Positions 9,419 through 18,027 are shown, numbered from the stretch's first letter. The stretch is 34,382 bases of DNA from Acidobacteriota bacterium (GCA_016178155.1 JACOTZ010000134.1:1-34382), one strand, 5' to 3'. The notes: generated from the sequence alone by a model not told the origin. Program-made: numbers and translations.

Positions 9419-12400
9419 CTAGAACACGTACTTGAGGCCGAACTGGATGCGCCGGGGCTCATCGGCGGAGTTGATCGTGCCGACGGCGGCGGTACCGAAG
9501 GTCCGGTTCGGGCGGCCGAAGGCGGGTGTGTTGGTGAAGTTAAACGACTCGAAACGGAACTGCACGTAGTGGTTCTCCCAGGGCAGATAGAAATTCTTGT
9601 CGAGGGAGAAATCAAGGTTGTAGGTCGGCGGTCCGACGATGAGGTTCCGGCCGGCGTTGTCGAACTCGCCGGGCCTGCCCGGCACGACCGCGGTGGTGTC
9701 GAACCAGCGGTCGATCGTACGCTCGCCGCGCGGCAGATTCGGGTTGCGCACGAGGTCACCGCGGTTGGCGCCGCCCACATTCGTCGTGTTCTGGTTGATC
9801 GTATGGGCGTCGGGCGTGCCCGCCAGCAGCGATACGATACCGCCCACTTCCCAGCCACCGAGGATCCAGGAGGCGGGCCCGGCGGTGAGGTAGGGGCGTC
9901 CCCTGCCGAACGGAAGCGCATAGATGAAACTGGCCACGTAAGCGAGACGCCGGTCGAGCGAGGCGTTGCCGCGATCGAATTTACGGTTGTAAGTAAACAG
10001 CGTGCTGCCGTTTCCCTGCTGGAGGTTCTCATCGCCGTAGTCGAGGTTATGAGACCAGGTGAAGGAACTGAGGAACGTGAGGCCTTTCGAGAAACGCTTC
10101 TCCGCCTTAATGGTCAGCGCATTGTAACTGGTGTTGAGGCCGGCGTTGGATTCGTCGACGGAGTTAAAGAAAGGACGCCGGAAGCGTTGGTTGTTGGCGA
10201 TGACCGGGTCGGGCGTGAGCGGCTGGTTGACGTTGATGGTGTAGAACAGTTGGCGCGCGCCGGTCCCCTGGTAGCCGAGGGTGAGCAGAGTATCGCCCGG
10301 GAGTTCCTGCTGAAGGTCGAAGAACCACTGGTAGGCATAAGGCTGGGGGAGGAAGTCTCGCGAAGTGGCGACGCTCAGACCCGCGCGGGGAAAGCCCTCC
10401 TTCTTGACGGGCGCGAAGCCGTCCTTGAGGAACAGCCTGGTGAAGTCGCGGTCTTGAGGAGCATTGAATTCGTTGGCGAGAGGCGCGCCGGTGAAGAAGC
10501 GGCCCGCCTCGGACTGGACGTTGTCATGCTCGCCGTAGTAGACGCCGGCGCCCGTGCGGACCACGGTGCGGTTGGTCAGCCGGTAGGCGATGCCGAGGCG
10601 GGGGGCGATGTTGTTTTTGTCAACGGTGCAGCCGCAGTCGCGACCGTCGGCCGGACTGACGAACAGCGGGAGGTAGTCGGCTTCGCCGAAGCCGCCCTGG
10701 TTGGGGCGGAGGAACTCGCGCGGGTCCAGGGGACGCCCGTTGATTTCGGTGAGGAATCGAGAGACGCTCTGTTTGTCCGGATCGGGAAAGAGCGCCGGGA
10801 AGAAGATCTCATAGCGCGCGCCGAGGTTGAGAGTGAGCCTAGGCGTGATTTTCCAGTCGTCCTGGATAAAGCTTGCCAGGTAAGGAGCGAGCGTGGTCTC
10901 GCCGTTGGGGAACCCCCAGGTTTCGTTTTGCGCCCAGCCGAGAATCATGTCGGCCATCCCGTTGCCAGTGCGACCGCGGCTGGCCGCGTTGAACGGAAAC
11001 TCGGCGGTGTAGTCGCCCGAGAAGTTGAAACGGCCGCGGCGAAAGCGCGAGGGGTCGCGGGGCACGCGGGAGCGGCGCCATTCGCCGCCGACTTTGACGG
11101 TATGCCGGCCCGTGACGAAGGCGAAATTATCGCCGATTTGCCAGTTCGTCAGGTCGTTGAAGTTGGGCCAGAAAGCGCGGGGGCCAAGCTGGTTGAAGCC
11201 GTCGCCGGGGACGAAGAGCGCAAAGCCGTTGTCCCGGCCATCCTTCAGCATGTCGCCGGGAGCGCCCTTGATGCCGAACTTCGACTGCAGGTTCTCCTTG
11301 ATCGGGATGTCGAACACCGTCGGGAAGAACGTCCATCCCACACGGACCTCGTTGAACATCGTGGGTCCGAAGGTGGAGTTCAGAGACCAGGACAGATTGT
11401 GGCCCGGAAGGTCAACGGTTTGCCCGGTTCCACCGACAGCGGGCGGCGGCATCGGCCCATTCTCAAACTTGAACTCGTTCCGGTGGGAGTAGCGCACAAA
11501 AGTGCGGTGGTCATCGCTGATGTTGTAGTCCCAGCGCGCATCGTACTGGTCAAAGTCGTTGGTGTTTGAAGGAGAGAAGAAGAAGTTGTTCGGAAGGTTC
11601 TCCCGGCCCGGAATGTTGGGAAGCGGGTAAACGGGGATGACGGCCGCCGCTACGGGATCAAACCGGCTGCGCGGGATGGTGAAATTCGGGAACGGCATAC
11701 GGCGGCGCGAGGCGGAGTCGTACGTGAGAGGATCGAAAATCTCGCGCGTGGGATTAGGCTGGTTGCTGAAGTTTCCGTCTCTCACCGCCTGGCTGGGAAC
11801 GGTGGAGACGAAACTCCGTCCGAGGCGGATGCGCGTGCCCTGATAACTGCCGAAGTAGAACATCTTGTTCTTGATCATGGGCCCGCCGAGAGTGCCGCCG
11901 AATTGATTATGCCGGTACGAGGGCTTGGAGGCCCCGGAGCGGTTTGCAAAAAAGTTGCTGGCATCGAATTTGTCGTTGCGGACAAACTCGAACAGACTGC
12001 CATGAAGATCGTTGGTGCCGGACTTCGTGGAGACGACCACCTTCGCTCCCATTCGATAGCCGTACTCGGCGGACGTATTATTTGTGACGACCTTAAACTC
12101 ACCGACCGCGTCGACCGAAGGCTTGACGGCCTGGGCCTGGAAGCCAAGGGCTCCTCCCGAATTTCGCGAAGAGTTGTCGGAGCCGTCCAGCAGAATGTTG
12201 TTCTGGGCGGCATGCATACCGACGGCGAGGAATCCGCCTTCGCCGCCCTGCTCGCCGTCCTGCCGGGTACCTTTTCCGAACTGCCGTGACGGGAGAACAC
12301 CAACCGCGAAGCGTGCCAGTTGCAGGTAGTTCCGGCCGTTGAGAGGCATCTCGACGATGCGCTTGCCGTCGATCACTTGGCCCACCTCTGTCTTCTCGGA

Positions 12401-12772
12401 CTGGAGAAGCTGCGCGGCGGCGCTGACCTCGACGGTTTCGACGACCCGGCCGATGTTGAGCGTGCAGTCCACGCGCGCCGTCTGCTGGACTTCCAGACGA
12501 AGGCTGGGATACTCCTTGGGCGCGAAGCCCGCGGCAGAGCAGGTGAGGCTATAGCGGCCAGGGTTGAGCGCGGGCACGGTATAGAAGCCGACCTGGTTGG
12601 TTGTGGCATTCACTTCAACCCCGGTATCCGGGTTTACGACGCGCACGGAAGCGCCGGGAATGACTGCGCCGCTGTTGTCGGTGACGACGCCCTGGATGGT
12701 CCCGGAACTTTGCGGATAGGCAAGAGAAATGACGAAGGCGAAGACAATCGCCCAGCGAAACCAGGTCACCAC
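9419..12772 (-). CDS. Oar-type TonB-dependent receptor with carboxypeptidase-regulatory domain
   Basis: 1117 residues starting at GTG, with a GGAGGGG Shine-Dalgarno sequence just upstream. A signal peptide (WAIVFAFVISLAYPQ) is followed by an Ig-like carboxypeptidase-regulatory domain (GTIQGVVTDNSGAVIPGASV to about residue 100), a linker (VVETVEVSA), a plug region (IVEMPLNGRNYLQL, NILLDGSDNS, FKVVTNNTSAEYG, VVVSTKSGTNDLHGSLFEF) and a very long outer-membrane barrel ending in the terminal aromatic signature IQFGLKYVF. This is the large Oar/OmpA-related receptor group expanded in Acidobacteriota. No TonB box is obvious. It is closer in sequence to the receptor at 31120-34377 than to that at 27450-30749, and shares with it an odd DCGC motif in the barrel. 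The substrate is unknown; polymers or oligosaccharides are the usual guess. Confidence 0.92.
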   Translation of the reverse strand: MVTWFRWAIVFAFVISLAYPQSSGTIQGVVTDNSGAVIPGASVRVVNPDTGVEVNATTNQVGFYTVPALNPGRYSLTCSAAGFAPKEYPSLRLEVQQTARVDCTLNIGRVVETVEVSAAAQLLQSEKTEVGQVIDGKRIVEMPLNGRNYLQLARFAVGVLPSRQFGKGTRQDGEQGGEGGFLAVGMHAAQNNILLDGSDNSSRNSGGALGFQAQAVKPSVDAVGEFKVVTNNTSAEYGYRMGAKVVVSTKSGTNDLHGSLFEFVRNDKFDASNFFANRSGASKPSYRHNQFGGTLGGPMIKNKMFYFGSYQGTRIRLGRSFVSTVPSQAVRDGNFSNQPNPTREIFDPLTYDSASRRRMPFPNFTIPRSRFDPVAAAVIPVYPLPNIPGRENLPNNFFFSPSNTNDFDQYDARWDYNISDDHRTFVRYSHRNEFKFENGPMPPPAVGGTGQTVDLPGHNLSWSLNSTFGPTMFNEVRVGWTFFPTVFDIPIKENLQSKFGIKGAPGDMLKDGRDNGFALFVPGDGFNQLGPRAFWPNFNDLTNWQIGDNFAFVTGRHTVKVGGEWRRSRVPRDPSRFRRGRFNFSGDYTAEFPFNAASRGRTGNGMADMILGWAQNETWGFPNGETTLAPYLASFIQDDWKITPRLTLNLGARYEIFFPALFPDPDKQSVSRFLTEINGRPLDPREFLRPNQGGFGEADYLPLFVSPADGRDCGCTVDKNNIAPRLGIAYRLTNRTVVRTGAGVYYGEHDNVQSEAGRFFTGAPLANEFNAPQDRDFTRLFLKDGFAPVKKEGFPRAGLSVATSRDFLPQPYAYQWFFDLQQELPGDTLLTLGYQGTGARQLFYTINVNQPLTPDPVIANNQRFRRPFFNSVDESNAGLNTSYNALTIKAEKRFSKGLTFLSSFTWSHNLDYGDENLQQGNGSTLFTYNRKFDRGNASLDRRLAYVASFIYALPFGRGRPYLTAGPASWILGGWEVGGIVSLLAGTPDAHTINQNTTNVGGANRGDLVRNPNLPRGERTIDRWFDTTAVVPGRPGEFDNAGRNLIVGPPTYNLDFSLDKNFYLPWENHYVQFRFESFNFTNTPAFGRPNRTFGTAAVGTINSADEPRRIQFGLKYVF

Positions 12773-12848
12773 AGTACCCCTCCAGAAGAATAGATAAATG
12801 GGCGTTAATCGGATATAGCATGGCTATGATAAACGAACTGTGCAGCTC

Positions 12849-12865
12849 GAACCATACCCTGGTTC
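12849..12865. promoter_or_regulatory. Palindrome upstream of the minus-strand receptor (candidate operator)
   Basis: GAACCA-N5-TGGTTC is a perfect 6+6 palindrome located about 77-93 bases upstream of the receptor GTG at 12772. Position and symmetry suit a regulator site, but one copy of a short palindrome in GC-rich DNA is weak evidence. Confidence 0.25.
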
Positions 12866-12994
12866 CATGACGACCGCACCCGGACCTGGCGTGGTGTTCC
12901 AGTTACGAGATCGCCCGTCGCGGCGGTGATCGTGTCGGATTACGCGTCAACAGGTCCGTCGGCGCCGCTCTGATATCGTTAGGGCCGGTCGCCT

Positions 12995-15721
12995 TCACTG
13001 GGCACGGAGAGCGGTTTGTGGATCGGTGCGCATGGCCCTTCTGGCCGGCAGCAGAATCGCGAGACTTGCCACGATCAGGAGGGCAAGTGCGGCGCAAGCG
13101 AGGGTGAATGGGTCATGTGGCTTTACTCCGTAAAGGAATGCCCGAATCAATGGCGTCAGGAAAAGGGCTGCGGCCACTCCGGCGCCAAGTCCCACGGCGA
13201 CAAGCAATAGTCCGTCACGGAAGACAAGCCGGCAAATATGGCCCGGCTTACCGCCGAGGGCAAGCCGGATGCCGAATTCGTAAGTTCTTTCGCTGATCGT
13301 GTAGGAGATGACAGCGTAGATCCCGATGGCGGCGAGGAACAGCGCAATGGCGCCGAAAATCGAGAGCAGATTTACGTAGAAACGCCACGGGGCCGCATTG
13401 GCGAGAATGATCTCGGACATGGTTTTCAGACCATAGACGGGCTGCCCGCGATCGATCGAGGCTACTTCCTTTCGCACCGCGCCGAGAATTTCTTCGGGAT
13501 CGCCGACAGCCCTCACCAGCAGATTGCGATGCAGCAGCGCCTGCCACCCATCCCCATATACCGGCGGCTGCTGGGCGTACGCCGCATAAATTTCCGGAGC
13601 AGCCTCCCGGGCGAGCGACATCTGGCGAATGTCGCCGACGATGCCTACGATTTCGCGGGGGCGCTCCGACTCCGCGCTGCCCACCGTGCGAACGGTGATG
13701 ACCTGCCCGAGGGGATCCTCATTCGGCCAGAATCGTTTTGCCGCCGCTTCATTGATCGCGACCACCCAGGATCCAGATTGTGTATCGCTCGACGAGATGA
13801 CGCGGCCTCGCAGCAAAGGGATGCGCATGGTCGTGAAGTAATCCGGGCCGACCATGTTGTAGAACGCGAACGGCGCCAGCGCCTGCGACGGTGCCGTCCG
13901 GCCAATGATGTTGAACCTGCGTGCGCGGGGACCACGATTGTTTCCCGCTTGCGGAACCCAGGTGGCGAGCGTAGCTGATTCCACACCGGGTATGCCGCGG
14001 ACGCGTTCCAGGATTCGATCATAGGCAATCTCGACGCGGGGATGAAGGCGGCGGACCGCGTTCTCGCGGCTCTTGATTAGCTCCACGTACTGTTCGCCGG
14101 AGAAGTCAATCTGCAGGGTAATCAGCTTCGAAGGCTCAAACCCGACATTCACGTTGAGCAGGCGGAGAAGAGTGTTGATCATCAGGCCCGTTCCGGCGAG
14201 AAGAACGACGGCCAAGGCGACCTGCGTGGCTACGAGCGCGGCGCGGGTGCGCGTCCGGCGCCGGGCGCTGCTCGCGTGTGTGCCCTCCTTTAAGGAATCG
14301 TTCAAATTGGTGCGCGATCCCTGGACCGCCGGGGCGAAGCCGGCGAGGATGCCCGCAATCAGGGAAACAGCCAGGGTGAAGATCAGTACGGGCGCGTCGA
14401 GAACGATATCGTCGTAGCGTGGAAACCAGGCGGGAGCGAGAGCCTGAAACAGGCGAACTCCCAGCCAGGCGACGCCCAGACCCGCGAGTCCGCCGATGAT
14501 CGCCAGAAGCAGGCCTTCGGTCAGGAGCTGTCGCATCAGCCGCCCGCGGCCCGCTCCGAGGGCGGCGCGCAAGGCAAGCTCTTTTTTTCGCGTCGAGGAG
14601 CGGGCCAGCAGGATATTCGCCACATTGGCGCAGGCCAGCAAGAGCACGAAGACGACCGCCCCCGCAAGCGGCAGAAGGACTTCCTGAAGGCCAGACCTCA
14701 CGGCCGATACAGGCTCGACCAGAACGCCACGACCTTTATTGGTTGCGGGATATGCCTGCTCCAGTTGTGCTGCAATTCCGCTGAGCTCGGCCCCGGCTTG
14801 ACTGAGGGTCACGCCTGGAGCGAGCCGGCCGACGCCGAGGAGCCAAGGAATCGCACGCGCCCTCTGATCGGCGTTTTCGGGATCGAGCGCCTGCCATACT
14901 TCCGTACCCTGCCCTCCACTGAAGATCTGGAAGCCGCGCGGCATCACGCCCGCAATCATGACGGGGCGACCATTGAGAGTCACCGGGCGCGAGATCACAG
15001 ACGGGTCTGATCCAAAGCGCCGCCGCCAGAAGTCATAGCTCAGCAGGATGCCTCTCGAGGCGCGGTACATTCCGGGATCCTTAACGTCGCGGCCGAGAAC
15101 GGGTTTCACCCCAAGAAGATTGAGCAGGTTCGGACTCACGTACTGCCATCGAACGAGCTCGGGAGTCTCATTCACGAGCAGGGTAGCCTCCGCCGCACCG
15201 CCTCCGGCGGCAGCCACCTGCTCGAACAGGCGCGTCTGGCGCTGCCAGTCCAATACGTCAGCGAAGGCGACCATTTGCCGGCTACGGCCGCGCGTGAGAT
15301 CCGCTCCCCAGATCGTGACAAGCTTGTCGGCATCGGAGAACGGAAGGGGCTGCAGCAATACGGCATGTATGACACTGAACATCGCCGTGTTGCCGCCGAT
15401 CCCGAGGGCAAGAGAGAATACGGCTACCAGGGTGACGACTGGTGATTTCAGGAGCAACCGCCAGCCATGGCGGATGTCCTGACAGGACCGCTCCAGGCCG
15501 GCGAAGCCGAACAGATCCCGACCGGTCTCCTTGACGGCGGTCTCGCTCCCGAAACTGCGGTGTGCCGCCCGCCATGCCTCCTCCGGCGGCATACCTGCCT
15601 GCTCATTCTCGCGCTGCCGCATGACAAGGTGAAACTGAACTTCCGCTTCGAGGTCACGGTCAAGCCGCCGCCGCCAGAGAAGGCCTCGCAATCGAAGCGC
15701 GAGTCCGCTGAACCAGTGCAT
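12995..15721 (-). CDS. ADOP-family ABC permease (orphan MacB/FtsX-type)
   Basis: 908 residues. The N-terminal cytoplasmic prefix (RRRLDRDLEAEVQFHL to about residue 90) is typical of acidobacterial duplicated orphan permeases. A first helix (VVTLVAVFSLALGIGG, about 96-118) leads into a MacB-like periplasmic domain containing QPLPFSDADKLVTIWG, then an FtsX core (VLLLACANVANILLARSSTR), and the whole layout repeats in the second half with a second periplasmic domain and a final FtsX core (FLAAIGIYAVISYTISERTYEFGIRLALG). No ATPase gene is adjacent, as usual for this family. The start has a GGAGGAG Shine-Dalgarno sequence. The PadR gene ends 10 bases upstream, so the two form an operon. The cargo is unknown. 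Confidence 0.92.
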   Translation of the reverse strand: MHWFSGLALRLRGLLWRRRLDRDLEAEVQFHLVMRQRENEQAGMPPEEAWRAAHRSFGSETAVKETGRDLFGFAGLERSCQDIRHGWRLLLKSPVVTLVAVFSLALGIGGNTAMFSVIHAVLLQPLPFSDADKLVTIWGADLTRGRSRQMVAFADVLDWQRQTRLFEQVAAAGGGAAEATLLVNETPELVRWQYVSPNLLNLLGVKPVLGRDVKDPGMYRASRGILLSYDFWRRRFGSDPSVISRPVTLNGRPVMIAGVMPRGFQIFSGGQGTEVWQALDPENADQRARAIPWLLGVGRLAPGVTLSQAGAELSGIAAQLEQAYPATNKGRGVLVEPVSAVRSGLQEVLLPLAGAVVFVLLLACANVANILLARSSTRKKELALRAALGAGRGRLMRQLLTEGLLLAIIGGLAGLGVAWLGVRLFQALAPAWFPRYDDIVLDAPVLIFTLAVSLIAGILAGFAPAVQGSRTNLNDSLKEGTHASSARRRTRTRAALVATQVALAVVLLAGTGLMINTLLRLLNVNVGFEPSKLITLQIDFSGEQYVELIKSRENAVRRLHPRVEIAYDRILERVRGIPGVESATLATWVPQAGNNRGPRARRFNIIGRTAPSQALAPFAFYNMVGPDYFTTMRIPLLRGRVISSSDTQSGSWVVAINEAAAKRFWPNEDPLGQVITVRTVGSAESERPREIVGIVGDIRQMSLAREAAPEIYAAYAQQPPVYGDGWQALLHRNLLVRAVGDPEEILGAVRKEVASIDRGQPVYGLKTMSEIILANAAPWRFYVNLLSIFGAIALFLAAIGIYAVISYTISERTYEFGIRLALGGKPGHICRLVFRDGLLLVAVGLGAGVAAALFLTPLIRAFLYGVKPHDPFTLACAALALLIVASLAILLPARRAMRTDPQTALRAQ

Positions 15722-15731
15722 AGCTCCTCCG

Positions 15732-16088
15732 TCACGCTATCTCTTCCGCCGGATCCATTACTCTTGCGATTGCTTCGACCAGGCGGCTCCAGTTCGCCTG
15801 TTCCGCAGCCAGCCGCTTGCGACCTGCCGATGTCAGCCTGTAGTACTTCGCTCTGTGCCCGGTCGCCGCATGCCCCCATTCCGACTTGACCAATCCCTGC
15901 AGCTCGAGCCGGTACAAAGCCGGATACAAGGAGCCTTCCTCGACCCGCAGCACTTCTTGCGAACGCTGCTGGATCGATTTCGCCATTGCGAAGCCATGCA
16001 TGGCCTCTCGCGAGAGCGTCCGCAGAATCAACATGTCCAACGTGCCCGGGACAAGTTCGCCTCTGCCAGCGCCGTGCCCTGAATCCAT
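15732..16088 (-). CDS. PadR-family transcriptional regulator
   Basis: 118 residues. A PadR winged helix covers about residues 12-90: LVPGTLDMLILRTLSREAMH, then the recognition helix region EEGSLYPALYRLELQGLV and the wing HRAKYYRLTSAGRKRL. The C-terminal dimer helix is short, which fits the small PadR class paired with ADOP permeases in Acidobacteriota. It is the first gene of the PadR-ADOP operon and is expected to control that operon. No Shine-Dalgarno sequence precedes the ATG; a TATAGAT-like -10 box ends a few bases upstream, suggesting a leaderless transcript. A short palindrome overlaps the start codon (see 16087-16099). Confidence 0.92.
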   Translation of the reverse strand: MDSGHGAGRGELVPGTLDMLILRTLSREAMHGFAMAKSIQQRSQEVLRVEEGSLYPALYRLELQGLVKSEWGHAATGHRAKYYRLTSAGRKRLAAEQANWSRLVEAIARVMDPAEEIA

Positions 16089-16099
16089 AGAGCATCTAT
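16087..16099. promoter_or_regulatory. Candidate PadR operator over the padR start
   Basis: ATAGA-GCA-TCTAT is a perfect 5+5 palindrome overlapping both the -10-like TATAGA and the first codon of the PadR gene. PadR proteins usually autoregulate from palindromes at their own promoters, so the place is right; the sequence is not the classical ATGT-N8-ACAT box. Confidence 0.35.
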
Positions 16100-16200
16100 A
16101 CCACGATCAGAACCCGTGCGGAGATACTGGCTGTTTATGGCTGTCTTAGGCAGATGGAGTTGTTTAGACTATCTTGGGAATTCGGCCCGCCGCGGCAAGG

Positions 16201-16890
16201 TCAGGTGGTGTTTGCCTTCCTCCAGTCGCGCGGATCATCGAGCCGGGCGGTGAGCCAGGCTTTCACGTCCGCGAAACTCGCGGGCGAAACGGCGTGCCCC
16301 ATTTTGTACTCGCGGTAATCGAGGTCGACAGCGAGTTCTTCGAGCCGGCGGCGCGCCGCCCGGCTGTAGGAGAGCGGTAGGATCTCGTCATTGGTTCCGT
16401 GCACCCAGAGCACGGGCAGGCCGAGGAGTTGCGCGCGCGGTGCAGTCCGGGGCCGGACTTCGGGGAGGATCCGGCCGCTCATGGCGGCCACGCCGGCAAA
16501 CAAGCGCGGACTGGTCAGGGCCGCGCTCATGCTCATGATGCAGCCCTGGCTGAAGCCCATGAGGTAAAGGCGTTGTGCATCGGCATCGTAGGCGTCCGGC
16601 AAGCCGGCCAGGAATTGCAGGAGGCGGATGCGGCTGGAGTCGGCTTCCCCGGGATCGATCACGGGCCCGCCAGCCGTGAATTGCACGTGGAACCAGGCGT
16701 AAGAGGACGCGCCCAGGTTGATCGGGGCGCGCGCGCTGACGATGAGGAAGCGCTGGTCGAGCTCCGGCGCAAGGCCCATCAGGTCGCGCTCGTTACTCCC
16801 GACGCCATGGAGCAGAACCAGCAGCGGCGGTCTGGCCGCGTCGCGTTTGCGCGCGGGCAAAACGACGTGAATGAGGGGAAGCGCGGGCAC
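16201..16890 (-). CDS. Alpha/beta-hydrolase, carboxylesterase/phospholipase-like
   Basis: 229 residues starting at GTG. A short-chain serine hydrolase of the phospholipase/carboxylesterase (Abhydrolase_2, YpfH-like) type. The oxyanion segment is LLVLLHGVGSNERDL (residues 24-37), the nucleophile elbow is GFSQG with Ser114, the acid is Asp168 in HGTNDEI, and the base is His199 in KMGHAVS; the triad is complete. There is no signal peptide, so it is cytoplasmic. The substrate is unknown, with small esters or lysophospholipids possible. It lies 74 bases downstream of the small secreted protein gene at 16965 and may be cotranscribed. Confidence 0.88.
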   Translation of the reverse strand: MPALPLIHVVLPARKRDAARPPLLVLLHGVGSNERDLMGLAPELDQRFLIVSARAPINLGASSYAWFHVQFTAGGPVIDPGEADSSRIRLLQFLAGLPDAYDADAQRLYLMGFSQGCIMSMSAALTSPRLFAGVAAMSGRILPEVRPRTAPRAQLLGLPVLWVHGTNDEILPLSYSRAARRRLEELAVDLDYREYKMGHAVSPASFADVKAWLTARLDDPRDWRKANTT

Positions 16891-16964
16891 TCAGTTGCGC
16901 TCTGCCTGCTTCGCGGGCAAGGCCGTGTCGAGGGGCGCTGCGCCCTGGAGGGACAAGATATGGG

Positions 16965-17321
16965 CTACTTTTTCGCTTCGAGCTTGAGGTTGATGACGGC
17001 GTTCCTGCGGCTATCGAAGGCGCTCAGCGTCCGATCGTTGCTGGCCTGGCCGCCGTGCTCGGCCTTGAGCTCGTAGTCGATGTCGGGGTTGAGGCCGTGA
17101 AAATGGTAGGCGCCATCGGTCTGGGTGATGAAGGAGCGGACCTGCAGGGTTTTCGTGTCCTTCAGTTTGACGACCGCGCCATCGACCGGCTTGTCGGTCG
17201 CATCGGAAACGATGCCTTGGACCGAGCGTGTCGAGGTATCCTCGCGCTTCTTGTCGGCGCCCAGGCAGAGCGTCGCGGCCCCCAGCAACAGCGTCAAGGC
17301 GAATGCAACACGCTTTTTCAC
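16965..17321 (-). CDS. Small secreted carboxypeptidase-regulatory-like domain protein
   Basis: 118 residues starting with GTG, preceded by a GGAGGAG Shine-Dalgarno sequence. A signal peptide (VAFALTLLLGAATLCLG) is followed by one Ig-like fold: SVQGIVSDATDKPVDGAVV, TDGAYHFHGLNPDIDYELKA, and a closing INLKLEAK strand. The pattern G-x-V-x-D, A-x-V, T-D-x-x-G-x-Y-x-F is that of CarboxypepD_reg domains, as at the N-terminus of the Oar-type receptors in this window. It overlaps the stop of the upstream gene by GTGA, so the two are probably translated together and may act as a pair outside the inner membrane. The role is unknown. Confidence 0.8.
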   Translation of the reverse strand: MKKRVAFALTLLLGAATLCLGADKKREDTSTRSVQGIVSDATDKPVDGAVVKLKDTKTLQVRSFITQTDGAYHFHGLNPDIDYELKAEHGGQASNDRTLSAFDSRRNAVINLKLEAKK

Positions 17322-17728
17322 TTCACTCCTCCACCGGGCTCGGGCTCGAGCAGGAACGAGAGATCCTTCCGCTGTTCGCCCTCGATGACGACAGACTTTT
17401 CCTGTGGCCGATAGCCTGTTGATTTGACGCGCACCGTGTAGCGCATGGGTACAGCCGGCACGCGCGCGGCAAACTCTCCCCGTCTGTCTGAAAGCACTTT
17501 GATTTTCTTCAGTTTATAGCCTTCACTGGCGGTTTTTTCGGGGATGATGGCGACCTCGGCCGCAGCCAGTGCGAACCCGGGCGTACGGCAGACGGTGCCG
17601 GCAATGAGCGCGAACGGCTGCGCGGCGTCCGGGGCTTTGCGCTTCTCAGCGGCCACCGCCGGCAGGCACACGAGAGCCACAATCACAATCAGAACGAGCG
17701 GCAATGGTTCACCGCCACTCGTCTTCAT
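17318..17728 (-). CDS. Secreted carboxypeptidase-regulatory-like protein
   Basis: 136 residues from the ATG at 17728, chosen because it directly precedes a signal peptide (LPLVLIVIVALVCLPAVAA); a longer frame upstream reads only Arg/Met/Thr low complexity out of the acidic-tail codons of the neighbour. The mature part is one Ig-like domain (IAGTVCRTPGFALAAAEVAI, a middle part ending SDRRGEFAARVPAVPMRYTV, and a last strand KDLSFLLEPE). It starts 20 bases inside the zinc-ribbon gene and ends by GTGA overlap with the next gene, so three genes are tightly linked. The role is unknown; partnership with the smaller secreted protein downstream is inferred from the overlap. Confidence 0.72.
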   Translation of the reverse strand: MKTSGGEPLPLVLIVIVALVCLPAVAAEKRKAPDAAQPFALIAGTVCRTPGFALAAAEVAIIPEKTASEGYKLKKIKVLSDRRGEFAARVPAVPMRYTVRVKSTGYRPQEKSVVIEGEQRKDLSFLLEPEPGGGVK

Positions 17729-17945
17729 CCTCTTCCTCGTCTTCATCCTCGAGGTCGAGATCATCTTCATCCTCGTCCTCGTCCTCATCCTCGTCCTCTT
17801 CTTCATCCAGGGCCTCGAGCTCGACCGGATCGGTGCCGATGACCGTGACATTGGCGCCGCACTCGTCGCAGGTCAGCTCGTCGCCTTCATCGAGTTCGTC
17901 CTCTTCCACGTCGAGCACGGCATCGCACATTGGACAATTCACCAT
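17709..17945 (-). CDS. LysW-like zinc-ribbon protein with poly-acidic tail
   Basis: 78 residues from the ATG at 17945, which has a strong GGAGG Shine-Dalgarno sequence 7 bases upstream. Residues 4-7 (CPMC) and a second CDEC pair near residue 27 form a zinc ribbon. The fold region, up to GTDPVELE, matches the pattern of LysW amino-group carrier proteins (CPEC, ECP/CEDC, then DP-x-x-LE). LysW normally ends in EDWGE, whose last Glu carries the substrate. Here a run of about 30 mostly Asp/Glu residues follows and the end is DEDEWR, without a terminal Glu. No LysX/LysZ-type genes are nearby. A carrier role is therefore doubtful; a metal-binding or protein-contact role is an alternative. Confidence 0.8.
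   Translation of the reverse strand: MVNCPMCDAVLDVEEDELDEGDELTCDECGANVTVIGTDPVELEALDEEEDEDEDEDEDEDDLDLEDEDEEEDEDEWR
17711..17830. repeat. Low-complexity triplet/hexamer repeat (acidic-tail codons)
   Basis: On the plus strand this is a near-continuous string of TCATCC, TCGTCC and TCTTCC units, coding for the Asp/Glu run of the zinc-ribbon protein on the minus strand. Such repeats can expand or contract by slippage in whole codons, so tail length may vary between strains. Confidence 0.7.
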
Positions 17946-18027
17946 TTGCTTTCCTCCGGTATGCAGAAGAAATCTCGGCGGGTCCGCCAACCCACCATAT
18001 TGTACTCGCTGCGGGGAGCGCCGGGAC

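Noticed and set aside
9347-11569. 740-residue plus-strand frame opposite the minus-strand receptor
   Set aside because: It runs antisense to a clear Oar-type receptor, has no ribosome binding site and no recognisable domain.
17711-17830. CRISPR-like or tandem non-coding repeat
   Set aside because: The TCNTCC units have no spacers and are simply Asp/Glu codons of the zinc-ribbon protein tail.
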